This document shows, one piece after another, positions 27,072 through 34,260 of a stretch of DNA of 64,000 nt. The stretch spans positions 620,001-684,000 of the forward strand of contig JAEZLH010000017.1 of assembly GCA_023435895.1 (NCBI GenBank). Direction: 5' to 3'. The notes under the pieces are model-generated. The model did no database searches and was not told the origin of the DNA. It was given only the letters and a program-made list of their open reading frames with translations. Numbering within the stretch: the stretch's first letter is position 1; each line of letters begins with the position of its first letter. Both the position numbers and the translations under genes were made by a program. This stretch comes from Bacillota bacterium (GTDB lineage: Bacteria > Bacillota > Clostridia > Lachnospirales > Lachnospiraceae).

Positions 27072-27353
27072 TCAGCCTAATACCCATTGATGCTTAGTGA
27101 TATCACAAATGAGCACTACGTCATTACGCTGGTCATTTACATCACATGTGCAGTAAAAGGTTTTAACCAGGTGCCTATCCTTAACAGCCTTGATTGATGA
27201 TATTTGGTATTTAAAAAGTTCCGAATTATCGTCTTCTATGCGGAAGTATCTTGGTACGAAATCGCCCACAGTGTTAAACGCTGCAACAACTGCTACAGGA
27301 TGTCCTTGCGGATGCCGGATAACAGGTTTCAACTTTGTATTTTGAAAAACCAT
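27072..27353 (-). CDS. Accessory phage protein under SOS-like promoter
   Basis: 93 residues starting MVFQNTKLKPVIRHPQGHP, a beta-rich small protein (AFNTVGDFVPRYFRIEDD, KTFYCTCDVNDQ). Unrecognised. The start at 27353 is chosen from GAGGTG 6 bases upstream; the longer frame would begin inside or upstream of the promoter. Its promoter carries a GAACAAATGTTT box. Confidence 0.65.
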   Translation of the reverse strand: MVFQNTKLKPVIRHPQGHPVAVVAAFNTVGDFVPRYFRIEDDNSELFKYQISSIKAVKDRHLVKTFYCTCDVNDQRNDVVLICDITKHQWVLG

Positions 27354-27371
27354 AGTGCTCACCTCAAGAAT

Positions 27372-27400
27372 ATTATAGAACAAATGTTTGCATTTATCAA
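27372..27400 (-). promoter_or_regulatory. Minus-strand promoter with LexA-like box
   Basis: TTGATA (rev. 27395-27400), 17 bp, TATAAT (rev. 27372-27377). The spacer contains GAACAAATGTTT at 27378-27389, matching the clostridial LexA pattern GAACNNNNGTTT. Confidence 0.75.
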
Positions 27401-27444
27401 TAAGGAGTAAATAGGAAAATATGACGAACATTGACAATTAAATA

Positions 27445-27473
27445 TTGATAGTTGAGAGTTTCTGCTATATACT
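27445..27473 (+). promoter_or_regulatory. Promoter of membrane-protein cassette
   Basis: TTGATA, 17 bp, TATACT, immediately upstream of the 27497 gene. The surrounding bases (ATATTGATAGTTGA) resemble those at 61217. Confidence 0.6.
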
Positions 27474-27496
27474 AAATTAGTACAAGGAGGTGAAGT

Positions 27497-28174
27497 ATGA
27501 TACAATTTTTAAAAAATACGTGGGTTGTTGGTATAATTGGTGGTATTATAAGCGGTTTGATAGTGTTTTTTATTACTGAATATTTAGTTATAAGAAGAAA
27601 TAATAAAATTTATGAAAATAAAATCAAACAAGCCAATATTGATATGATAAACCTGTTGAAACCTTATATAGCGGACTTTGGGCTGCCAGAGATTGATATT
27701 TTTAGATCTCTGATATCTGCGACTGCCAGGAAATATGAAATAGATACAAGATATATGTACACTATAGTAACATACTGTGAAGAGTTGGTTTTAGAGATTA
27801 TAGGGAACGTATATTTATCTAAAGAAAAGAAAAATGAATATACCATACATATCTTGGATTATATAGAACCATTAAAAAAAGATGAAAAACAAAGAGAAGA
27901 GGAAATTATACTTGAAGGAGCAATGAAATATAATAGATTTTCTCCTTGGTATATTGGTTATAGACGTAAATCAATTATTAGCTATACATCTGCCATTTTA
28001 ACATTTCTGATTTCAATACTTGTAATCTTTGTTAACAATAATCAGGACATACTTTTGAGGTTAAAATATTTTTTTCAAAATAATACAATTTTAGTGTCAG
28101 TTTTAATACCAATAATAATATCGATATTCTTTCTCGTAATAGCACGTTTTTTAAGAAGTAGATTCTATCATTAG
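27497..28174 (+). CDS. Accessory membrane protein
   Basis: 225 residues: an N-terminal membrane segment (VVGIIGGIISGLIVFFITEY), a charged cytoplasmic domain of about 120 residues, and two C-terminal membrane segments. AAGGAGGTG ribosome site. Organised as promoter-gene-terminator, a typical prophage cargo (moron) cassette. The flanks resemble those of the 61280 gene. No family recognised. Confidence 0.65.
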   Translation: MIQFLKNTWVVGIIGGIISGLIVFFITEYLVIRRNNKIYENKIKQANIDMINLLKPYIADFGLPEIDIFRSLISATARKYEIDTRYMYTIVTYCEELVLEIIGNVYLSKEKKNEYTIHILDYIEPLKKDEKQREEEIILEGAMKYNRFSPWYIGYRRKSIISYTSAILTFLISILVIFVNNNQDILLRLKYFFQNNTILVSVLIPIIISIFFLVIARFLRSRFYH

Positions 28175-28191
28175 GCATACGGCTTTATTTA

Positions 28192-28227
28192 ACTACCAAC
28201 TATCAATATTTAGTTGGTAGTTTTTTA
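28192..28227 (+). terminator. Cassette terminator
   Basis: CTACCAACTA pairs with TAGTTGGTAG, followed by TTTTTT. Nearly the same hairpin ends the 61280 cassette. Confidence 0.8.
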
Positions 28228-28250
28228 TTGTGAAAAGAAGGAGTGATAGT

Positions 28251-28697
28251 TTGACTGAATCAGAATTAAATCAGTATAGGGCATTAATAACTAGAGTTGT
28301 CCGGAACAGAAAGAAAATAGAAGAAATTAGGTTAAGGGATATCCAGGTCGTAGATGGCAAAGTAAAGGGGTCTTCAAAATACTTTCCGTATATAGAAACT
28401 AACTTCCATGTGCAGATGTATGATCCGAAAGAGTCAGATAGGTGCAGGAAGCAAATTCAAGAAGTGGAGAAATGTATTGTAGTAGATCGGAGTAGAATAG
28501 AAGATATAGAAACATTTATTTCATCGATAACTGATCCGGAACTACAGGCAATATACGAAATGAGAGTATATGAAAAAATGAAATGGGTTGATATAGCTGC
28601 TGAGCTGGATGGTGATAGGACTACATATGCAAAAAAGTTTAAAAAATATATCAATAATTCCCGTGATTCCCCCATTTCCCAAACTGCCATTATATAA
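28251..28697 (+). CDS. Sigma-70 region 4-like / ArpU-type phage transcription regulator
   Basis: About 148 residues. Long N-terminal helices are followed by a C-terminal helix-turn-helix (YEKMKWVDIAAELDGDRTTYAKKFKKYI) of the kind in phage late regulators. TTG start at 28251, 9 bases after AAGGAG; the longer frame would read the ribosome site as codons. Its place before the DNA methylase and terminase suggests control of late genes. Confidence 0.7.
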   Translation: MTESELNQYRALITRVVRNRKKIEEIRLRDIQVVDGKVKGSSKYFPYIETNFHVQMYDPKESDRCRKQIQEVEKCIVVDRSRIEDIETFISSITDPELQAIYEMRVYEKMKWVDIAAELDGDRTTYAKKFKKYINNSRDSPISQTAII

Positions 28698-28769
28698 TTT
28701 AAAATGGAAAGGTTGCAGAGATGTGACCTCCTGACGATCTTCAGGTATAAAAGCCCGGGGTCGTATCTG

Positions 28770-28805
28770 AACCGCTTTAGCATTATTGCTGAGGCGGTTT
28801 TTTAT
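28770..28805 (+). terminator. Intrinsic terminator
   Basis: AACCGCTTTAGC pairs with GCTGAGGCGGTT over 12 bp, followed by a T run. Confidence 0.8.
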
Positions 28806-28831
28806 CACCTAAAATAATACCCAAAAAAATC

Positions 28832-29602
28832 ATGGAAGGTGATATTATCAATAGTTTTATTTCATGGATTGGCGGCAAAAAGCTGCTAAGAAGCAAAATA
28901 CTTGAACAGTTCCCTGGTGCTGAAGAGTACGATAGATTTATCGAGGTATTCGGAGGTGCCGGGTGGATCCTGCTCGCAAAAGAAAAACATGCAGCGCTGG
29001 AAGTGTTCAATGATGTAAACGGTGATTTGATTAACCTATACCGTTGTGTAAAGTATCATGGTGAGGAGCTGCAGAAAGAGCTTGATTGGCTTTTTATATC
29101 TCGCGAACAATTCTTTGATTGCAAAGATCAGATTAACGTCAGAGGATTAACCGATATCCAGAGAGCAGCACGTTTCTTCATGCTAATAAAAAATAGTTTC
29201 GGAACGGATCTTCGGTCATTCGGTGTACGAGGAAAGAACCTTGATGCAAGCATTGAATATTTACGTCAGGTGAAGGAGCGGCTCAAGACCACAGTTATCG
29301 AGAATAAGGATTTTGAAGGCTTGATTAAAACATATGATCGTGAGAAGGCTTTGTTCTACCTTGATCCGCCTTATTACGAGGCTGAACAGTATTACGGTAA
29401 TGACTTCAAGGAAGAGGATCATGTCAGACTTAAGCATTGCCTGAGCAATATCAAAGGTAAATTTATTTTATCGTATAATGATTGCGATTTTATTCGCCAG
29501 CTTTATTCTGAGTATAACATTATCGCTGTTGATCGCCAGCACAGTCTTGTGACTAAGGCAGGTAGTGAACGATACAAAGAATTAATTATAAAAAACTTTT
29601 GA
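28832..29602 (+). CDS. dam: DNA adenine methyltransferase (Dam, class D12)
   Basis: About 256 residues. The SAM-binding motif FISWIGGKKLL, EVFGGAGWILL, and the catalytic DPPYY at 178-182. Transfers methyl groups to adenine-N6; GATC-like specificity is typical. The ATG at 28832 lacks a ribosome site, while GGAAGGTGAT lies just after it and homologues usually start near NSFISWIGG. A rare ATT/ATC start near 28844-28850 is therefore possible. It could protect phage DNA from restriction. Confidence 0.88.
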   Translation: MEGDIINSFISWIGGKKLLRSKILEQFPGAEEYDRFIEVFGGAGWILLAKEKHAALEVFNDVNGDLINLYRCVKYHGEELQKELDWLFISREQFFDCKDQINVRGLTDIQRAARFFMLIKNSFGTDLRSFGVRGKNLDASIEYLRQVKERLKTTVIENKDFEGLIKTYDREKALFYLDPPYYEAEQYYGNDFKEEDHVRLKHCLSNIKGKFILSYNDCDFIRQLYSEYNIIAVDRQHSLVTKAGSERYKELIIKNF

Positions 29603-29627
29603 CAAACAAATGTTCGATTGATATAAT
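29599..29627 (+). promoter_or_regulatory. Promoter with LexA-like box (small RNA)
   Basis: TTGACA, 17 bp, TATAAT: a consensus promoter. AAACAAATGTTC at 29604-29615 (reverse GAACATTTGTTT) fits GAACNNNNGTTT and lies within the spacer. Confidence 0.8.
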
Positions 29628-29633
29628 GCCTTA

Positions 29634-29744
29634 TGGGTATTATTTTAGCGGTTGCCGGGTGTCATAGCTCGGTGGCTGATTTCCCTCACTCCCCAGAGGG
29701 ATACATTCCCCTTGATAAGGCACTCAGTTTCGGCTGGGTGCCTT
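29634..29744 (+). ncRNA. Probable small RNA of about 110 nt
   Basis: A consensus promoter starts and a strong terminator ends (AAGGCACTCAG with CTGGGTGCCTT, T run) a short unit with no ribosome site. A possible 44-codon frame (MGIILAVAGCH...) lacks a Shine-Dalgarno and runs through the terminator. The middle is G/C-richer than the neighbours and can fold (CCCTCACTCCCCAGAGGG). It is unlike known families I can recall. Confidence 0.55.
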
Positions 29745-29758
29745 TCAGTCAGCTAAGA

Positions 29759-29787
29759 TTGATAAATATGTAAAATTGTGATAGAAT
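29759..29787 (+). promoter_or_regulatory. Promoter of accessory gene 29811
   Basis: TTGATA, 17 bp, TAGAAT; start expected near 29794, just before the GAGGGG ribosome site. Confidence 0.6.
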
Positions 29788-29810
29788 ATATAAAAAAGAG
29801 GGGATATAAG

Positions 29811-30491
29811 ATGGGAAATACAAAAGATATTGTAATAACAATATTTAATATTGGATTGACTTGGGAAGCAATAGGAATATCATTTACCTTACTTTTTTCG
29901 TTAGTTAATTTGTTAAAATCAATTATTGATGGTGTTGTAAGAACACGTGAAAACAAAAAACAAGTTCGTATTAACTATATTACAGATAAAAGAATAGATT
30001 GGATAAATAAAGTAAGAGATACGGCAGCTGAATACGTATCACTTGTAATGGATATAACTGGTCACGCAATTAACTCAGAAGAAGAAAATAAAATTGAGGC
30101 AGAAAGTTATCCAGCAGAAGAGTTTAGAAGTAATCTTACAACGTTAATAAAAAAGCTATATTCTTTACAATTATTATTAAATTTTAATGGATATATAGAT
30201 GCTATAATAATTAAGAAAACCGAAGAGATTAATGATGATATAAGAAATGGTAAATATTCAGATGCAAATATTAAATCTCAATTAATAATTGTACATTTAC
30301 AAATATACTTAAAATCTGAATGGAATAGAGTGAAAAAGGAAGCAGAATTTAAATCATATAATAATGATCAGATCCTTATAGATATTATTAAATTATATAA
30401 AAGTTATCCTGCATCGGATAAGTTGTTGACAAATGAGATAGAAACGACTATTAAAGATATGAGAACAAAAAACAACAATAAAGCATCCTAG
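29811..30491 (+). CDS. Accessory membrane-anchored protein
   Basis: 226 residues: one N-terminal membrane segment (GISFTLLFSLVNLLKSIIDG) then a helical cytoplasmic domain starting TDKRIDWINKVRDTAAEYVS. That helix pattern is common in small membrane-anchored proteins near defence genes, but no family is assigned. Start at 29811 from GAGGGG; the longer frame overlaps the promoter. Very AT-rich. Confidence 0.65.
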   Translation: MGNTKDIVITIFNIGLTWEAIGISFTLLFSLVNLLKSIIDGVVRTRENKKQVRINYITDKRIDWINKVRDTAAEYVSLVMDITGHAINSEEENKIEAESYPAEEFRSNLTTLIKKLYSLQLLLNFNGYIDAIIIKKTEEINDDIRNGKYSDANIKSQLIIVHLQIYLKSEWNRVKKEAEFKSYNNDQILIDIIKLYKSYPASDKLLTNEIETTIKDMRTKNNNKAS

Positions 30492-30564
30492 TGCTTATAT
30501 TGTTATATATAATCACTACTTTTACAAAATATTTCATAATATGAGTTTAATTTACAAAATCAAT

Positions 30565-30593
30565 TTGACAAACATATGTTTGAGTAGTATTAT
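30565..30593 (+). promoter_or_regulatory. Promoter with LexA-like palindrome
   Basis: TTGACA, 17 bp, TATTAT. Spacer contains the perfect palindrome AAACATATGTTT (30570-30581), a one-base variant of GAACNNNNGTTT. Confidence 0.7.
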
Positions 30594-30620
30594 GGAAGAA
30601 AATTATATGGAGGATAATAT

Positions 30621-30995
30621 ATGAGCATAAAATTTAGTGATGAAAAAGAGTATCATAATCTAATTTTAGGAATAATGTCTGAAAAAATACAAATATTATT
30701 TGAAGATCAAGATGACTTTGCTTTATTGTTGAGTGATTTAGCAATAGCTTTAAAGGAGCAAAAAAAATTCGAGATTTTAAATGAAGGTAACTCTAAATAT
30801 GAAAACTTCAATATAAATGAGGTAATAATTGATGATAATTCTTTAAATCATATAACTCTTGATTTAAAGAATATCAAAAATGGCGCAAATGAAATTAGGA
30901 CTTTTGATATAAGAAAAGTTGAAGCAAATATCGGGTGTGCCGGTAAGTATTATATAACTGTAAATGATGAAGGTTATAGATTTTCAATTCTTTGA
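30621..30995 (+). CDS. Accessory phage protein (124 aa)
   Basis: Soluble, acidic protein: helical N-terminus (DEKEYHNLILGIMSEKIQIL) and beta-rich C-terminus (GCAGKYYITVNDEGYRFSIL). Unrecognised. TGGAGG ribosome site. The SOS-like promoter 28 bp upstream suggests expression on DNA damage. Confidence 0.65.
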   Translation: MSIKFSDEKEYHNLILGIMSEKIQILFEDQDDFALLLSDLAIALKEQKKFEILNEGNSKYENFNINEVIIDDNSLNHITLDLKNIKNGANEIRTFDIRKVEANIGCAGKYYITVNDEGYRFSIL

Positions 30996-31082
30996 GGTGA
31001 AGTGTTAAAGTGAATTTTAAAGGAACAGACATAGGCATCGGGAAACTGATGCCATTTTAATTGTGTATAGTGAAGGTATCGA

Positions 31083-31229
31083 ATGATGACTGATAAAAGA
31101 CCAAATATATGCAGAGCGTGTCCTCTATGCACGCTGAATATATGCGGAACAAATAAGCCGATGCGTGTATTTTCTGGCGCAGTATTTATTGAGCTGGTAC
31201 CGGATGAGCGATGCAGCATAGGAAAATAA
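31083..31229 (+). CDS. Small Cys-rich protein (48 aa)
   Basis: A frame with Cys-rich segment CRACPLCTLNICG, possibly metal-binding, preceded by a modest GAAGG site. Probably cotranscribed with the 30621 gene. A competing minus-strand frame here lacks a ribosome site. Confidence 0.45.
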   Translation: MMTDKRPNICRACPLCTLNICGTNKPMRVFSGAVFIELVPDERCSIGK

Positions 31230-31363
31230 TACATTATCATATTTATAATACATAATTGCATTGATTGTGTCATATATATGATATAAATAGATTATAACTA
31301 AATAGGCATATTCTAAATTTCTCTATAATATAATACACTAATTAACTAGAGAGGGTTAAAATT

Positions 31364-31465
31364 GTGGAGAAATTTATTTTATATCTCATAATTATGAACT
31401 CCGAATATGTGATTGTACAAATGAAAAAAGATGAATACTGGATATTATTAATAAAAGTATTATAA
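31364..31465 (+). CDS. Possible 33-residue small protein
   Basis: GTG start after GAGAGGG opens a short frame (MEKFILYLIIMNSEYVIVQ) that is half hydrophobic. Evidence is only the ribosome site and start; it could be chance in AT-rich DNA. Confidence 0.3.
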   Translation: MEKFILYLIIMNSEYVIVQMKKDEYWILLIKVL

Positions 31466-31749
31466 AAAAGTAAGTTGACTAGCTTGTTGATTCCTATATC
31501 CCGCTGTTATATGGGGATATAGGGGTTAATACAGCATAATATAATAAATATGATACATTGACTAAAGCAAAATAAGATAAAAATAACACATTGATTCAGG
31601 AATTGCTAAATTTGTGATTCCTGAATTTAAATTTTAGCTCAGGACAAGCTATAATTGAATATTTATGGAATTATTCATATTACAATAAAAATAACACAAT
31701 CAAGGAGTCGCATCTTTTGTGATGCTTTTTGATTCATTGATATTAAAAT
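31466..31749. other. Structured noncoding region with three hairpins
   Basis: Three inverted repeats: CCTATATCCC with GGGATATAGG (31492-31522), TTCAGGAAT with ATTCCTGAA (31594-31628), and GCATC/GATGC with T5 (31711-31734). AAAATAACACA occurs twice (about 31579 and 31688). No ORF. Possibly stacked terminators shielding the next SOS-like promoter. Confidence 0.4.
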
Positions 31750-31756
31750 AATCCTA

Positions 31757-31785
31757 TTGAAAAAAGAACAAATGTTTGGTATGAT
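31757..31785 (+). promoter_or_regulatory. Promoter with LexA-like box (two-gene cassette)
   Basis: TTGAAA, 17 bp, TATGAT. GAACAAATGTTT occupies 31766-31777 in the spacer. Confidence 0.75.
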
Positions 31786-31884
31786 GTTTTTACCACATAT
31801 AAGTAATTAATGTCATATTTTACCCTTTTGTGTTGAATGTTTTTTCCATATGATGTATAATGATGGAAAATGTTAATGAAGGGA

Positions 31885-32853
31885 AATTTTAATATGAGAA
31901 AAATAGGTTTAACGGTGTATGGTATAAGCGTATTAACAAATATGAATCAGCGTAATGAATTGCATAATATTTTCGGTAAAAGCCTAATCGCTATAATAAA
32001 AGACTTTGCAACTGGGAAGATTAATAATTATACAAGGGATGATCAAAATGAGAAATTATTTACATTTGAATTAATCGAAACAGAACAGGTTAAAAATAAT
32101 GAGGGACAGGATAGTTATGAGTTGTTGTATGGAAGAGTAAAAACAGGTGAATTTGGAATAGAATCTGAGTTGGTTAATATAAATACTGGAGATACATACA
32201 CTCGTACTGCCGATCAAGCGGATATCATGCCTTTTGGATTTTGTATTGCTATTCCTAATGGTAATATTGATAATGCAGTAATAGTTTTGCAAACGGTTGG
32301 TATTTATGGTATGAAAACATCATTGCAAGAACAATTAAAAGAATGTATTAAAGAAATTGACTCAGATTTAAGAATTAATATTGGAGTAATTGTACCAAGA
32401 ACATATATTGATAGATTTTTTGAACATGGTGTTTTACAATCAATACGTATGATTCGTTATGAGATTCCTCAAGATGATGCAAATAGGATAGGAATAAATT
32501 ATGGAGTAAAGCAAACTTACGAAGAAAGAATTATTAGAAAACCTTTAGGATTTATGGAGAGAAACCAAAGAAAACTTGACGAATGGAAAAGAGGGCAAAG
32601 AAGTTATACAGATGTTGTAGAAATTGATAATTTTGAATATGATGATTTGAAGTTGGATTTTAAATTAGGTAGGACGAATAAGTCAATAAGTCTTAAGAAT
32701 GTTGATAATATTGCTGTGACTGAAGATGTTACGGATCTAGTTGATCAAGTTGGGGGACATCCAACTTTTAGCAGTATAAAGGCAGTAATGAAAGACACGG
32801 CAAAAGAGTATCTAATTGGAAAAGGATTGATACCTGATGAAGAAAAGGGATGA
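31885..32853 (+). CDS. Accessory protein A of two-gene cassette
   Basis: About 322 residues, starting MRKIGLTVYGISVLTNMNQRN or slightly upstream at 31870. Mixed alpha/beta, soluble, no catalytic motif recognised (core: YGRVKTGEFGIESELVNINTG, MPFGFCIAIPNG). It overlaps the next gene, a membrane protein, by 4 bp. A large soluble protein with a multi-TM partner recalls defence pairs such as Kiwa, but I could not match it to that family. Confidence 0.65.
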   Translation, partial: NFNMRKIGLTVYGISVLTNMNQRNELHNIFGKSLIAIIKDFATGKINNYTRDDQNEKLFTFELIETEQVKNNEGQDSYELLYGRVKTGEFGIESELVNINTGDTYTRTADQADIMPFGFCIAIPNGNIDNAVIVLQTVGIYGMKTSLQEQLKECIKEIDSDLRINIGVIVPRTYIDRFFEHGVLQSIRMIRYEIPQDDANRIGINYGVKQTYEERIIRKPLGFMERNQRKLDEWKRGQRSYTDVVEIDNFEYDDLKLDFKLGRTNKSISLKNVDNIAVTEDVTDLVDQVGGHPTFSSIKAVMKDTAKEYLIGKGLIPDEEKG

Positions 32854-33458
32854 TTTTAATGGATATTAATAAAGCAATTGAAAAAATTGAGGATCCAAAA
32901 GTTTATATATGGATTATAATTATTATACTCCTATTGATTAGCAAGTTCTTTTTTGGGATAAATTACATTTCAACAAAAGACATAGTTATAAATCATTTTA
33001 AATGCTTTAAGGGAAAAAAGGGAGGGTGGCTGGTTGTACCACTTATAAGTTATACGGTTATTCCATTATTACTAGCTGTTGCCGTAACTCAAGTAGCAGT
33101 AATAAATGAAGATACAATTAATATAATAACAATTATTGTATCAATAATTACGGCAATGTTATTTACCTTATTAACGGTTGTTATTGATATGAAATCTAAG
33201 ATTAAAGGAAATCCTAAATACTATAGCAATGAGGCATATATATCGAATAATGCACTAATTGAAACGTACTATACAGTTATGTTTGAAATACTGATTAGTG
33301 TGATATTATTAGTGTTTTGCTTATTTAATGCTTTCATAAAGGGATTTACAGTATTTCAAAGTTTCATTATATATTTTTTGACTTTTACGCTTATAATTAA
33401 TTTGTTGATGATTATAAAAAGGATTTTTAATGTAATTGACCTTGATATGAAAAAATAA
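32850..33458 (+). CDS. Accessory membrane protein B of two-gene cassette
   Basis: 202 residues with about five membrane segments (VYIWIIIIILLLISKFFF; WLVVPLISYTVIPLLLAVAV; INIITIIVSIITAMLFTLL; FEILISVILLVFCLFNAF; FIIYFLTFTLIINLLMII). The 4-bp overlap with gene A argues for a joint function. A terminator follows. Confidence 0.65.
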   Translation: MILMDINKAIEKIEDPKVYIWIIIIILLLISKFFFGINYISTKDIVINHFKCFKGKKGGWLVVPLISYTVIPLLLAVAVTQVAVINEDTINIITIIVSIITAMLFTLLTVVIDMKSKIKGNPKYYSNEAYISNNALIETYYTVMFEILISVILLVFCLFNAFIKGFTVFQSFIIYFLTFTLIINLLMIIKRIFNVIDLDMKK

Positions 33459-33471
33459 TAGTATGACCATG

Positions 33472-33502
33472 AAAAGCTCTTGATTTATATTGAGGGCTTT
33501 TC
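33472..33502 (+). terminator. Intrinsic terminator closing the accessory region
   Basis: AAAAGCTCTT pairs with GAGGGCTTTT (G-T allowed), separating cargo from the packaging genes. Confidence 0.65.
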
Positions 33503-33537
33503 TTATATCCAAAACAAACGAATAGAGGTGGTGATGA

Positions 33538-34260
33538 TTGGCGAGAGCTCCGGATCAGAGAGTAATTGAAGCAGCTGAACTTTATCGCAAGGGATTGAAA
33601 TTAATTGAGATTGCAAGTCAGTTAAACTTACCCGAAGGTACGGTTCGAAGCTGGAAGAATAGATATAAATGGGACAATGCAACGTTGCAATCAGATAAAC
33701 GCAACGTTGCGAAAGATAAAGGCGGTCAGCCAAATAATAAGAATGCTGTTGGTCATGGAGCTCCGGAAGGAAATAAGAATTCGGAGAAACATGGCTTTTT
33801 TAGTAAGTGGCTGCCTGAAGAAACAATGAAGATCATGCAGAGCATTCAGCGTGCCGATCCGCTTGATCTTCTATGGGATAACATACAGCTGCAGTACACG
33901 GCTATCATCCGAGCACAGCGGTTAATGTATGTCAAGGATCAGGAAGATATGACTTCCACTAAGATAGGTGAAGGATATAGTGACACCGGCAGTAGTGAGA
34001 AGTGGGAAGTGCAGCAAGCGTGGGATAAACATGCTACCTTTTTGAAAGCTCAGTCAAGAGCAATGGGTGAGCTTAGGTCAATGATTAAGCAGTACGATGA
34101 GTTGTTACATAAGAATTGGAATTTGGCAACTGAGGAACAGAAAGCACGAATTGAAGTTATGAGATCTAGGGCGAACCTTACGGATGGCGATACGGTCGAA
34201 GACGATGGCTTCTTGGATGCTCTGTCCGGAAAGGTTGATGAGATATGGCAGGAAGAATAA
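33538..34260 (+). CDS. terS: Terminase small subunit (PBSX type)
   Basis: 240 residues. N-terminal helix-turn-helix (KLIEIASQLNLPEGTVRSWKNR) for DNA recognition, then the basic PNNKNAVGHGAPEGNKN stretch and KHGFFSKWLP, all typical of PBSX-family small terminases. TTG start behind AGGTGGTGA. First gene of the late operon. Confidence 0.93.
   Translation: MARAPDQRVIEAAELYRKGLKLIEIASQLNLPEGTVRSWKNRYKWDNATLQSDKRNVAKDKGGQPNNKNAVGHGAPEGNKNSEKHGFFSKWLPEETMKIMQSIQRADPLDLLWDNIQLQYTAIIRAQRLMYVKDQEDMTSTKIGEGYSDTGSSEKWEVQQAWDKHATFLKAQSRAMGELRSMIKQYDELLHKNWNLATEEQKARIEVMRSRANLTDGDTVEDDGFLDALSGKVDEIWQEE

Noticed and set aside
31885..33458. Assignment of the two-gene cassette as Kiwa (KwaA/KwaB)
   Set aside because: Gene order is reversed and no diagnostic residues were recognised; kept as an unassigned pair.
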